NCBI GenBank assembly: GCA_031425275.1
Contig: JANPJA010000145.1
Location: forward strand, 27,400 to 91,399
Direction: 5' to 3'
Length of the DNA stretch: 64,000 bases
Origin: JAIVGV01 sp031425275
Lineage (GTDB): Bacteria; Acidobacteriota; Blastocatellia; Pyrinomonadales; Pyrinomonadaceae
A program made the translations under genes and the position numbers. The notes beneath the pieces were generated by a model. The model did not search any database. It saw nothing but the letters and a program-made list of their open reading frames with translations, and was not told where the DNA came from. Shown piece after piece: positions 47,748 through 56,550 of the stretch (the first letter of the stretch is position 1; each line of letters opens with the position of its first letter).

Positions 47748-50024
47748 ATGAGCCAGAGAACCCAAGACCAATTCCACGCCCGCGTGCGCGCGACGGCCCG
47801 GCAGGCGCGCGCCGCCGCCGCCGCCGCCGCCATCGCGCCCCTCTGTCTGTCGCTCTCGATCTGCGCCGCCGCCGTAGCGGCCCAGCCGCGCCGCGCGCCC
47901 GCGCCGCGCCCGGCGGCCGAACGCATCTCGGAAGAGGTGCTGCTGCGCATCGTCCGCGCGGAGGACGAGCGGCGCTGGGACGCCGACGATCTCGGCGCGC
48001 TCGTCGGCGACGCCTCCGCGCAAGTGCGCGCCCGCGCCGCCGTCGCCGCCGGCCGCGTCGGCGACGCGCGCGCCGTCGCGCAACTGCTCTCGCTGCTCAC
48101 CACCGACCGGAGCACGAATGTTCGCGCCCGCGCCGCCTTCGCCCTCGGCGAGATCGAGTCGGCACAAGCCATCGCGGCCCTCGAAGGCGCGACGCGCCCC
48201 GATCAGGCGACCGGCGTGCGCGCCCGCGCGGTCGAGGCCCTCGGTAAGATCGCCGCCGCGCTCCCGCGCGAGGGGGATCAGGCGAACGCCCGGCGGGCGG
48301 GCAACGTCATCCTCGCCGCGCTCCGCTTCGAGCACGAACGCCGCCCGAAGCCCGACAGCGAAGTCGCCCGGCTGGCGCTCACGGCCGCGCTGCGCGCCCG
48401 CCCGGCGGAAGCCGGCAAGACAGTCGCCCTCTACCTCAACTCGACGGACGCGCGACTGCGCGCCGACGCCGCCAACACGCTCGCCCGCCTGCGCTCGAAG
48501 GACGCGAACGAGCGGTTGCGCGCGCTCCTGACGACCGACGCGGACGCGGTCGTGCGCGCCAACGCCGCGCGCGCCCTCGGCGCGGCCGAAGACAAGTCCG
48601 CGCTCGAAGTTTTGACCGAGCGCGCGGCGGCCGACCGCGACGCGCGCGTCCGCGTGAGCGCGGTGCGCGCCCTCGCCACGCTGAAAGACGCGCGCGCCGC
48701 CGACCCCCTGCTCAAGCGGGCCGAGACGCTCGTCGCCGCCTACCGCGCGGCGAAGTCGGCCGCGCCCGGCTCGCGGCCCGGCGAGTCGAACGAACTGCTC
48801 GAAGTCGCCACGGCGCTGAGCCGCGTGCTGGCGGGGACTGCGGACTTGCGCGCCCTCGCCCTCTTGCGCTCGCTGCGCGAGACGGAAGGCTACGCCACGC
48901 CGGAGGCCGAGGTCGCCTTCGCGCGCGTCGCGCCGGCGCAGTACATGCGCGAGCGGCCGTTCTCGAACCTCTACCTGCGCGCCGCCGACAACAAGCTCGG
49001 CTGGGCGGCGGTCGCCGCGGTGGCGGGCGGCCTCGGCGAGCTGGCCCAACTGTCCGGCGCGGGCGCGGGCAACAGCTTCGTCGCCGTGCAGGCCGACGCG
49101 CAGTTGGCCCTACGCCACGTCCTGAGCGATCCCAACACGCCCGCGCTCGCCGTCCCCGACGTGCTCCGCGCCGTCGCCGCCTTCAAACCGCTCGACATCT
49201 CGGAACTGATGCGCGCGCAGCTCAAGGCCGAAGACATCATCGTCCGCGCGACGGCCGCCGAACTGCTCGGCGCGGCCGACCCCGACGCGGAGACCGCGCG
49301 CGCGCTCGCCGCCGCGCTGCCCGCCGCCACGCGCGACGCGCAGAACGACGCCGCGCTCGCCATCCTCGAAGCCCTCGCGCGGCAGAAGGACAAGGAAGCG
49401 ACCGACGCCGTTCGTTCCGCCCTCGACTCGCCCGACTACCTGCTGCGGCTGCGCGCCGCCGCGCTCCTGCAAAGCGCGGCCGGCGGTGCGGCGGCGGCGG
49501 CGGGCGCGGACGCCGAGCGCATCCAGACGGTCGCCGTCCGTTACCGCCTGCCCGACTACCGGCGCGCGCTCGCGCGGGTGGGGAAGCGCGTCGTCGCCTC
49601 AATCGAGACCGACAAAGGCCCGCTCGTCATCGAGCTGCTCGCGGACGATTCGCCGCTGACGGTCGATAACTTCGTCGAGCTGGCGCGGCGGAACTACTTC
49701 CGCGACGTGGCCTTCCACCGCGTCGTGCCGAACTTCGTCGTGCAGGGCGGCGACCCGCGCGGCGACGGCAACGGCGGCCCCGGCTACCAGATTCGGTGCG
49801 AGATCAACGAGGAGCCGTTCGCGCGCGGCGCGGTCGGCATGGCCCTGTCGGGCAAAGACACGGGCGGCTCGCAGTGGTTCGTCACGCACTCGCCGCAGCC
49901 GCACCTCGACGGCGGCTACACGGTCTTCGGCCGCGTCGTCTCCGGCATGGAAGTCATCGACCGCATCGCGCGCGGCGACCGCATCCGCAGCGTCACCGTG
50001 ACGGAAACCGCGCGGCGCAAGTAG
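47748..50024 (+). CDS. HEAT-repeat protein fused to a cyclophilin-type peptidyl-prolyl isomerase
   Basis: This 758-residue protein starts at ATG 47748. A signal-like Ala-rich helix (about 20-45) is followed by HEAT/PBS-type helical repeats (about 70-600; VRARAAFALGEIESAQAIAAL; VRVSAVRALATLKDARAADP). The C-terminal cyclophilin domain (about 605-758) has TDKGPLVIELLADDSPLTVD, FHRVVPNFVVQGGDPRGDG and GSQWFVTHSPQPHLDGGYTV, so isomerase activity is likely. It is probably a periplasmic or surface folding factor. The combination is typical of this lineage as I recall it. Confidence 0.83.
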   Translation: MSQRTQDQFHARVRATARQARAAAAAAAIAPLCLSLSICAAAVAAQPRRAPAPRPAAERISEEVLLRIVRAEDERRWDADDLGALVGDASAQVRARAAVAAGRVGDARAVAQLLSLLTTDRSTNVRARAAFALGEIESAQAIAALEGATRPDQATGVRARAVEALGKIAAALPREGDQANARRAGNVILAALRFEHERRPKPDSEVARLALTAALRARPAEAGKTVALYLNSTDARLRADAANTLARLRSKDANERLRALLTTDADAVVRANAARALGAAEDKSALEVLTERAAADRDARVRVSAVRALATLKDARAADPLLKRAETLVAAYRAAKSAAPGSRPGESNELLEVATALSRVLAGTADLRALALLRSLRETEGYATPEAEVAFARVAPAQYMRERPFSNLYLRAADNKLGWAAVAAVAGGLGELAQLSGAGAGNSFVAVQADAQLALRHVLSDPNTPALAVPDVLRAVAAFKPLDISELMRAQLKAEDIIVRATAAELLGAADPDAETARALAAALPAATRDAQNDAALAILEALARQKDKEATDAVRSALDSPDYLLRLRAAALLQSAAGGAAAAAGADAERIQTVAVRYRLPDYRRALARVGKRVVASIETDKGPLVIELLADDSPLTVDNFVELARRNYFRDVAFHRVVPNFVVQGGDPRGDGNGGPGYQIRCEINEEPFARGAVGMALSGKDTGGSQWFVTHSPQPHLDGGYTVFGRVVSGMEVIDRIARGDRIRSVTVTETARRK

Positions 50025-50075
50025 CGGCCCCGCCGCAAGGAGCAGGCCGCGCTTTGGAACTGGAAGGCGTGCTTT

Positions 50076-50221
50076 AATTTGTAGGGGCGGGGCTTGTCCC
50101 TGCCCGCAAGCGGTCGGGAGACCGCTCATTAAGTCCCACGTTCTTACAACGCCTAAGGAATCGGGCGTTGTCTCCGCGCCGACGCGCGGCGGGCCGCGGA
50201 CAAGCCCCGCCCCTACAAATT
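50076..50221. repeat. Palindrome (GTAGGGGCGGGGCTTGTCC type) with long loop
   Basis: Bases 50076-50099 are exactly inverted at 50198-50221 (24 bp). The 98-base loop includes ACGCGCGGCGG-like GC-rich pieces. It is of the same family as 10864-10936 and lies 40 bases before the next gene. Confidence 0.88.
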
Positions 50222-50265
50222 TCTGTCGCCCCTTGAACTCTTAGGTTCCGTATCGAGCCGCGGGC

Positions 50266-52122
50266 ATGAAGTCTCTACACCGCACAACCCTCGCCCTGCT
50301 CTGCATCGTGCTGGCCGCCGCGACGGCCCGCGCACAGCAGCGGCCGGCCACCCCGACCCTATCTCCCGCGCCAGTCTCGGCGACGCCTAAGACTGAACGG
50401 GCGCGCTACCGCATCGAGCTGCGGCTCGACTTCGACGCGCGCACCTTCGTCGGGGCCGAGCGCGTCCGCTGGACGAACCGCGACGCGCGGCCCGCCTCCG
50501 CCCTCTACTTCCACCTCTACGCCAACGCGCGCGGCGGCGACCCCACGGCCCCGCCCCGCGCCGCCGCCGCCATCTCGCCCGCCAACGGCCCCGCCCCGGT
50601 CGCGGACGACGAGCCGCGCGTCGAGGTGACGCGCGTGCGCGCGGCCGGCGACGCGGGCGCGCCGCTCGGGTTCGCGCTCGAAGACCGCGCGACGGTGCTG
50701 CGCGTGGCCTTGCGCGACGCGGTCGCGCCCGGCGCGAGCGTCGAGATCGAGATCGAGTTCAAGGGATCAGTCCCGGAGATCGATTCGGACGAGACGAGTC
50801 TGCCGTCGCACGTCATGCAGCAGCTCGGCGCGGCCCTGCGCGACACGCGCGAGACGCGCGGCGCGCGAGACACCAATTCCCTCTCGCGCGGCGTGATGCT
50901 GTTGGGGGCGTTCCACCCCGTCCTCGCGGCGCGCGAAGGCGCGGACTGGCAGCGCGAGGTGCGCCCGAGCGTCGGCGACCTGCTCCACGCCGAGGCCGCC
51001 GACTACGAGGTGGAAGTGAGCGCGGCGCGCGACGTGACCGTGTTCGCCTCCGGCGAAGCGCGCGGCGAGACGGCCGCCCCGCACGCCCCGCCCGCCCCAC
51101 CCGCGCGAAGCGTCGCGCGGAGATTCGCCGGCGAGAATCTGCGCAGCTTCGTCGTCCTCGCCGGGCGCAATTTACAGACGGAGGAGCGGGCGGTGGGCAA
51201 CGTGCGCGTCCGCTCGGTCTGGGCGCGCGAGCACGAGAAGGCGGGCCGGCGCGTCCTCGAAGTGGCCGCGCGCGCCGTCGAGATTTTCGCCGCCCGCTTC
51301 GGCCCCGCGCCCTACCCGTCCGTCACCATCGCCGAGGCCCCGCTCGTCGCCGGCACGGGCAGCGCGGAGTTCTCCGGCCTCTCCGTGATCGCCAGCGCCT
51401 ACTACCTCGACTTCGACTCGGCGCTCGTGCGCAACCTCCCCGAGATCGTCCGCGAGCAGCGCGCCTCGGTCGAAGACAGTCTGGAGTTCGCCGTCGCGCA
51501 CATGGTCGCGCACCAGTGGTGGGGCGGGGCGGTGGGGAGCGACCCGGCGCGCGAGCCGGTCCTGGACGAGGCCCTCGCCCACTGGTCCGCGCTCCTCTAT
51601 TACCGCGAGGCCCACGGCGCGGAGCGCGCCGGACAGGCGGCCGACGATCAGCTCAAGGGTGTTTACGAAATCTACCGCACCTTCGGCGGCGAAGACCTGC
51701 CCGCCGACCGCGAGGCGCGCGAGTACCGCAACTCCTTCCAATACGCGGCGGTGGTCGCGGCGAAGGGCGCGCTCCTCTTCGCCGCGCTGGAAAAACTGCT
51801 CGGCCCCGAGCGCGTCTTCACGGCCTTGCGCCGCTACCACGAGGCCAACCGCTTCGAGGTCGCCGAACTCGACGACCTCCGCGGCGCGTTCATCGCCGAG
51901 GCCCCCGTCGCCGAACGGCGGGCCGTGTCGCGCACCTTCGCCCGCTGGCTCTCGCAGCGGCACGGCGACGAAGACATCGCCCCGCCCAACACCCAACTCG
52001 CCTCGGAACTCGGCCTCGCCGTCGAACGCGGTAACGACGGCGCGCCAACAACGCCGCCGCAAGGCAACCGCCTCTCGCGCCTCGGCAAATTCTTCTGGCG
52101 TCAAATGACGCGCATCCGCTGA
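50266..52122 (+). CDS. M1-family aminopeptidase-like protein lacking the catalytic Glu
   Basis: This 618-residue exported protein starts at ATG 50266 with a signal peptide (about 1-24). The N-terminal beta domain is typical of M1 peptidases (RYRIELRLDFDARTFVGAER). The zinc site reads His412-Met413-Val-Ala-His416 where relatives have HExxH, with the third ligand Glu435 retained in DEALAHW, exactly 18 residues on. The codon is ATG (51502-51504) instead of GAG or GAA. Zinc can still bind but the general base is lost, so this is probably a catalytically dead binding protein or has a different activity. The substrate-anchoring loop is GTGSAEFSGLSVI. Confidence 0.85.
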   Translation: MKSLHRTTLALLCIVLAAATARAQQRPATPTLSPAPVSATPKTERARYRIELRLDFDARTFVGAERVRWTNRDARPASALYFHLYANARGGDPTAPPRAAAAISPANGPAPVADDEPRVEVTRVRAAGDAGAPLGFALEDRATVLRVALRDAVAPGASVEIEIEFKGSVPEIDSDETSLPSHVMQQLGAALRDTRETRGARDTNSLSRGVMLLGAFHPVLAAREGADWQREVRPSVGDLLHAEAADYEVEVSAARDVTVFASGEARGETAAPHAPPAPPARSVARRFAGENLRSFVVLAGRNLQTEERAVGNVRVRSVWAREHEKAGRRVLEVAARAVEIFAARFGPAPYPSVTIAEAPLVAGTGSAEFSGLSVIASAYYLDFDSALVRNLPEIVREQRASVEDSLEFAVAHMVAHQWWGGAVGSDPAREPVLDEALAHWSALLYYREAHGAERAGQAADDQLKGVYEIYRTFGGEDLPADREAREYRNSFQYAAVVAAKGALLFAALEKLLGPERVFTALRRYHEANRFEVAELDDLRGAFIAEAPVAERRAVSRTFARWLSQRHGDEDIAPPNTQLASELGLAVERGNDGAPTTPPQGNRLSRLGKFFWRQMTRIR

Positions 52123-52364
52123 CTTCTAACCCCGACATCGCGCCAAGCCTTGCGCCCTCACGGCCCGGCGCAGCTTCGACCCGCCCGCCCGAGGCTTACT
52201 GGAACGATTCCGGTGCGACGGGACTGTGCGGCGATCCCGGTCGCACCTCCTTGCTCCTTCTGCTCCCTTACATCTTCGGAGCGCCTTCTCGCGGCCGCCC
52301 GGAGGCGACTGGAGTACACTGTCAGGCGTCGTCGCCGAATAATATCCGCCTCAGATAGTTCACA
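52123..52364. other. Intergenic region upstream of the ABC binding protein gene
   Basis: There is no convincing gene. GC is lower than in the flanking genes, and a run of CTCCTTGCTCCTTCTGCTCCC lies near 52248. I see no word palindrome here, which is unusual for this window. Confidence 0.4.
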
Positions 52365-54062
52365 ATGATCAGAGCGAAGTGTCTCCCCCTGATTCTATTC
52401 CTGACCCTGACCAGCATCGCCGCTTCGGGGCAGGCCGACGCGCCCCGGTACGGCGGCGGCGTCGTCGTGGCTGTGTCGGCAGACCCGGGCGGCCTCAACC
52501 CTGCCGTCACGACTCAAGGCGGTGTGCATCTCATCTGCGGCTCGATCTTCAGCGGTCTCGTGGCGCACGACTTCAATTTGAACCCGGTGCCTGACTTAGC
52601 GGAACGGTGGGAGGTTTCCCCCGACGGGAAGACCTATACCTTCCACCTCGCGCCCGGCGCGCAGTTCCACGACGGGGTGCCGCTCACTTCCGAAGACGTG
52701 CGGTTCACCTTCGAGCAACTGCTGCTGAAGTACCACTCGCGCACGCGCACCTCGATGGGCGACAACCTGCGTCGCATCCTGACGCCCGACCCGCACACGG
52801 TCGTGTTCGAGTTCGACCGGCCTTACGCCGCCTTCCTCCAACTCGTGGACGTGACGAACGCCCCCGTCATGCCGAAACACTTGTACGAGGGGACAGACCC
52901 GCTGACGAACCCGCACAACACGAAGCCGGTCGGGAGCGGGCCGTTCAAGTTTCAGGAGTGGGTGAAGGGCGATCACCTGACGCTGGCGAGGAACGAAAAG
53001 TATTTCAAGCGGGGCCGGCCCTATCTGGATCGCGTCGTCTATAAAGTCATGCCGAGCACGGCGATGGCGGCCATCGCCTTCGAGAAGGGGGAGGTGGATT
53101 ACTTCCTGAACCCTTCGCCGCTCGACGTGGGTCGCCTGAAGAACACGGGCGGCTTCGTCGTCACCGACAAGGGCCGCGAAGCGTACGCGACGGTCGAAAC
53201 GATGATCCCCAACCTGACGCGCGCGCCCCTCTCCGACCTCCGGGTGAGGCGGGCCGTCGCGCACGCCCTCGATAAGAAGTTTCTGGTCGATAAGCTCCTG
53301 TTCGGGATGGGTGAGGCGGCGACGGGGCCAATCTCGCGTAACCTCGCGTGGGCGTACAACCCGAACGTGGAGAGGTACGAGAGAGACTTGGCGCTCGCCG
53401 GCCGGCTACTCGACGAGGCCGGACACGCGCGCGGGGCTGACGGGACGCGGTTCCGGCTGAAGTTCGTCCACGCATCGTCTTACGCGAAGGTGGCCGAGGC
53501 CGTGCGCGATCAGTTGAGGGAAGTGGGCATCGCCGTCGATCTGCAACAGATGGAGTTCGGCGCGGCGGTCGATGCCGTCTATGTCAAAAAGGATTTCGAC
53601 TTAGGGTTCGCCTCTTTCGAGAACGGCCCCGACCCGGACATCGGCGTCAAGCGCACAGTCGTCTCCACCAACATCGGGCCGATCCCGTTCTCCAACGGGG
53701 CCGGCTACCGCAACCCGAAAGTCGATAAGTTATTCTCACTCGCGGCCTCGGAGTTGGATAGTCAGAAGCGTGCCGCCTACTACTTCGAGGCGCAGGACAT
53801 CCTTGTCAAAGATGTAGCGTACTTCTGGCTGTACGAGCCGAAGACGGCCTCCGCCTACCGCGACGGCTTGCGGGGCATGTACGAGTGGAGCGCGAAATCG
53901 AACGTCTTCTTCGCGCGGGATGCGTGGTGGGCGGAAGACGGGCGTTCGGCGGGCGCGGTCGTGGCGTCGCGCCGGGGGCTTTACCTGCTGGCCGCCTTCG
54001 TCGCCTTCGGCGTACTCATCGTCGCCGCGATTGTCGTGAAGAGAAAGAGGCGCGGGGTCTAA
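52365..54062 (+). CDS. ABC transporter family 5 substrate-binding protein with C-terminal membrane anchor
   Basis: This 565-residue protein starts at ATG 52365. A signal peptide (about 1-22) precedes the SBP_bac_5 domain (DppA/OppA/NikA family) with VPDLAERWEVSPDGKTYTFH, FHDGVPLTSEDVRFTFEQ, and NPHNTKPVGSGPFKFQEW. Near the C-terminus a membrane helix (about 540-560; GLYLLAAFVAFGVLIVAAIV) and a basic tail (KRKRRGV) anchor it, unlike most lipoprotein family members. Ligands in the family are peptides, heme or nickel. It is convergent with the two permease genes (4-base gap), and the hyp cluster follows, so nickel is possible. No ATPase subunit is in view. Confidence 0.85.
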   Translation: MIRAKCLPLILFLTLTSIAASGQADAPRYGGGVVVAVSADPGGLNPAVTTQGGVHLICGSIFSGLVAHDFNLNPVPDLAERWEVSPDGKTYTFHLAPGAQFHDGVPLTSEDVRFTFEQLLLKYHSRTRTSMGDNLRRILTPDPHTVVFEFDRPYAAFLQLVDVTNAPVMPKHLYEGTDPLTNPHNTKPVGSGPFKFQEWVKGDHLTLARNEKYFKRGRPYLDRVVYKVMPSTAMAAIAFEKGEVDYFLNPSPLDVGRLKNTGGFVVTDKGREAYATVETMIPNLTRAPLSDLRVRRAVAHALDKKFLVDKLLFGMGEAATGPISRNLAWAYNPNVERYERDLALAGRLLDEAGHARGADGTRFRLKFVHASSYAKVAEAVRDQLREVGIAVDLQQMEFGAAVDAVYVKKDFDLGFASFENGPDPDIGVKRTVVSTNIGPIPFSNGAGYRNPKVDKLFSLAASELDSQKRAAYYFEAQDILVKDVAYFWLYEPKTASAYRDGLRGMYEWSAKSNVFFARDAWWAEDGRSAGAVVASRRGLYLLAAFVAFGVLIVAAIVVKRKRRGV

Positions 54063-54066
54063 AGCG

Positions 54067-54957
54067 TCAGGCGGGCTTGTCCAGATGCCCGATGCGCGAC
54101 TTGGGGTCGAGCGCGCGGTTGAGGGCGTCGCCGACCCGGTTGAGCGCGAAGACGAGCAGGGAGAGGGCGAGCGTCGGGAAGAGGATCATCCACCACGCAT
54201 CGCGGGTGAAGTGCTGGCCGTGGTGGAGCATGTAGCCCCAACTGATGTGTTCGGGGTCGCCGAGGCCGATGAACGACAGCCCCGCCTCGACGAGCATCAC
54301 CCCGCCCACCGTCAGCGTGACGTTGGTGACGATGAGGGGCAAAGTGTTGGGCAGGACTTCGTGAAATAAAATTCTCGCGTGGCCCGCGCCCACGGCCCGC
54401 GCCGCCTCGACGAAACTCCGCCCCCGGATCGACATGACTTCCGCCCGGATGAGCCGCGCCGACGCGGGCCAGTAGGTGACGCCCAGCACGACGATCAGCG
54501 TGGAGAGGGTCGAGCCGAACAGCGCGGCGACGACGAGCGCGAGAAAGAATCGCGGCGGGATGAGGAACAGCTCCGTGATCCTCATCAGCAAGTCGTCGAG
54601 CCAGCCGCCCGCGTAGCCGGCGGCGAGGCCCACCACCGCGCCGAGGAATCCGCTCAACAGGGCGACGGTGACGCCGATCAAGATCGAGGTTCGCGCGCCG
54701 TGGATGACGCCGCTGAAAACGTCGCGCCCGAAGTCGTCCGTGCCGAACGGAAACTCAGTCGAGGGCGGCCGGAGCGCGGCGTCGGAAAGTTTGTGCGGGT
54801 CGCGCGGCGCGAGCTTGTCGGCGAAGATCGCGACGAATAGAAAGAGGCACAGCACGACGAGTCCGGCCACGGCCGAACGGCTCTGTCTGAAACTGCGCCA
54901 CACGTCCCAACGCTCCGGCCCGCTCCCGCGCGGCTGATCCTGTCGCGCTGTCTTCAT
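54067..54957 (-). CDS. DppC/NikC-type ABC permease
   Basis: This 296-residue protein starts at ATG 54957, overlapping the stop of the upstream permease gene by ATGA. It has the N-terminal helix, the FGTDDFGRDVFSGVIHGART motif, six membrane helices, and the ATPase-coupling loop AARAVGAGHARILFHEVLPN. Together with the next permease it forms the membrane channel of an oligopeptide/nickel type transporter. The ATPase genes (DppD/F or NikD/E) are not adjacent. Confidence 0.88.
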   Translation of the reverse strand: MKTARQDQPRGSGPERWDVWRSFRQSRSAVAGLVVLCLFLFVAIFADKLAPRDPHKLSDAALRPPSTEFPFGTDDFGRDVFSGVIHGARTSILIGVTVALLSGFLGAVVGLAAGYAGGWLDDLLMRITELFLIPPRFFLALVVAALFGSTLSTLIVVLGVTYWPASARLIRAEVMSIRGRSFVEAARAVGAGHARILFHEVLPNTLPLIVTNVTLTVGGVMLVEAGLSFIGLGDPEHISWGYMLHHGQHFTRDAWWMILFPTLALSLLVFALNRVGDALNRALDPKSRIGHLDKPA

Positions 54958-55949
54958 CAGAGTTTGATCCGCGGGTCGAGCGCGGCGTAAGTCAGGTCGG
55001 TGATGAAATTAACCGCGACGACGCTGATCGAGATCATGAGGAACAGTCCCATCAGGACGGGGTAGTCCCTCGCGGCGAGCGACTCGATCATCAGCCGGCC
55101 GAGGCCCGGCCACGCGAACACCGTCTCAACCAGCACAGCCCCGCTGAGCAACGACCCGAAATCGCCGCCGATGACGGTGACGATTGGGAGCAGGGCGTTT
55201 CGCAGCGCGTGGCCGTAGATGACGCGCCCCTCGCCTAAACCCTTGGCGCGCGCCGTGGCGATGAAGTTCTCGCCGAGCACGTTCAGCATCGCGGTGCGCG
55301 TCAGCCGCATGACTTGCGCGAGGTACATGAAGGCGAGCGTCGCGGCGGGCAGGACGAGGTGGCCGAGCACGTCCAGAAAATAATCGATCCCGGCCGCGTC
55401 ACCATCTACCGAAGACATGTTTTGCGCGGGGAACAGGCCGAGGTGGAGCGAGAAGACGATGAGCAGCAGATAGCCGACGCAGAAGGACGGCACCGAGTAG
55501 CCCAGCAGCGCGAAAGTATTTATCCCACGATCCAGAAATGAGTTCTCCCGGCGCGCGGACTCGACCCCGAGCACGACGCCGGCGACTGACGAGACGGACA
55601 CGGCGGTCAGCATCAGCAGGAGCGTCGCGGGGACGCGCTCGAAGATGACGCCGACGACCGACTGCTGATACCCGAGCGAGTAGCCGAAGTCGCCGCGCAC
55701 GACGCCCGACAGGTAAATCCAGAGTTGCGTGCCGAGCGGCCGGTCGAGTCCGAACTTGGCCCGGATGAACTCGTAGTACCGCGCGTCGCCGCTCTGGCCC
55801 GCGAGGACGTGCGCCGGGTCGCCGGGGGCCAGATGAATCAGTAGAAAATTGATGACGATGAGGACGAGGATTAACAGAAGTGACTGGGCGATGCGCTTGA
55901 TGAGGAGTCGGCCCGGCGGACGTGAGAATAACTGTCGTCGCAGTCGCAT
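54957..55949 (-). CDS. DppB/NikB-type ABC permease
   Basis: This 330-residue protein starts at ATG 55949. It has an N-terminal helix (IAQSLLLILVLIVINFLLIH), APGDPAHVLAG, FGLDRPLGTQLWIYLSGVVR and the coupling loop ARAKGLGEGRVIYGHALRNA. The order B then C, coupled by ATGA, is the standard one. It begins about ten bases from the stop of the hydrogenase protease gene, which lies on the same strand upstream, so the two could be co-transcribed. Confidence 0.88.
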   Translation of the reverse strand: MRLRRQLFSRPPGRLLIKRIAQSLLLILVLIVINFLLIHLAPGDPAHVLAGQSGDARYYEFIRAKFGLDRPLGTQLWIYLSGVVRGDFGYSLGYQQSVVGVIFERVPATLLLMLTAVSVSSVAGVVLGVESARRENSFLDRGINTFALLGYSVPSFCVGYLLLIVFSLHLGLFPAQNMSSVDGDAAGIDYFLDVLGHLVLPAATLAFMYLAQVMRLTRTAMLNVLGENFIATARAKGLGEGRVIYGHALRNALLPIVTVIGGDFGSLLSGAVLVETVFAWPGLGRLMIESLAARDYPVLMGLFLMISISVVAVNFITDLTYAALDPRIKL

Positions 55950-55958
55950 CGGGAAGTC

Positions 55959-56462
55959 TCACGCCGACTCTGGTCGGTTCATAGTTGTGACCAACGACTC
56001 GATGCGGCCGACGGCGACTCGCACCGCGCCCCGCACCTCGTCGCTCAGCTCGGCCCCCAGCTCGTCGTAGCCCGCGGGCTGGCAGCCGACGATGAGCACG
56101 GTCGCGGGCAACACGCCCAGAGCCTTCGCCAGCACCAGCACTTGCGACGGCTCCGTGTAGTGCGCGTCGGCCAACGAAGCGTGGAGGGCAGAAGGGTCGA
56201 GCGTCGCCGGGTCTGTGATGTCAGGCTCGATGACGTAGATGGTGCCGGGCGCGCCGCCCCGCTCGACGGCATCAGCGACGATGAGGGCGTCGTATCCGTC
56301 CATCAACTCCTGCACGAGCGGGATGCCGGCGATCCCGCCCTCGAACACCGTGACGCCTTCGGGGAGGCCGCCCCGCCGGACGAGCGTTTGCGCGACTTCG
56401 ACTCCGAAACCGTCGTCGCCCCTGAGGACGTTGCCGACACCGGCGATCAGGATTCTCAACAC
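55959..56462 (-). CDS. [NiFe]-hydrogenase maturation endopeptidase (HyaD/HybD/HycI type)
   Basis: This 167-residue protease is best read from GTG 56462 (or TTG 56459). Family marks are GVGNVLRGDDGFG near the start (the Asp is a metal ligand), IVADAVERG (Asp) and LADAHYTEPSQ (His). It binds nickel in the hydrogenase large subunit precursor and clips its C-terminal tail. It diverges from hypF with an 88-base gap. The presence of a maturation protease means a [NiFe] hydrogenase large subunit gene should exist, outside this window. Confidence 0.88.
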   Translation of the reverse strand: MLRILIAGVGNVLRGDDGFGVEVAQTLVRRGGLPEGVTVFEGGIAGIPLVQELMDGYDALIVADAVERGGAPGTIYVIEPDITDPATLDPSALHASLADAHYTEPSQVLVLAKALGVLPATVLIVGCQPAGYDELGAELSDEVRGAVRVAVGRIESLVTTMNRPESA

Positions 56463-56550
56463 GAGCGCGGATTGTAGAATGCGCACCGCGGATTTACAAT
56501 TCGCCTTCTTCCTTAACCCGATCCGCGACCCGACGCCGGTGCGCCGCCTG

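Noticed and set aside
47478..49049. Minus-strand extension upstream of the small exported protein
   Set aside because: It runs opposite the HEAT-cyclophilin gene and is Arg/Gly-rich. The real gene starts at 47477 with a good ribosome site and signal peptide.
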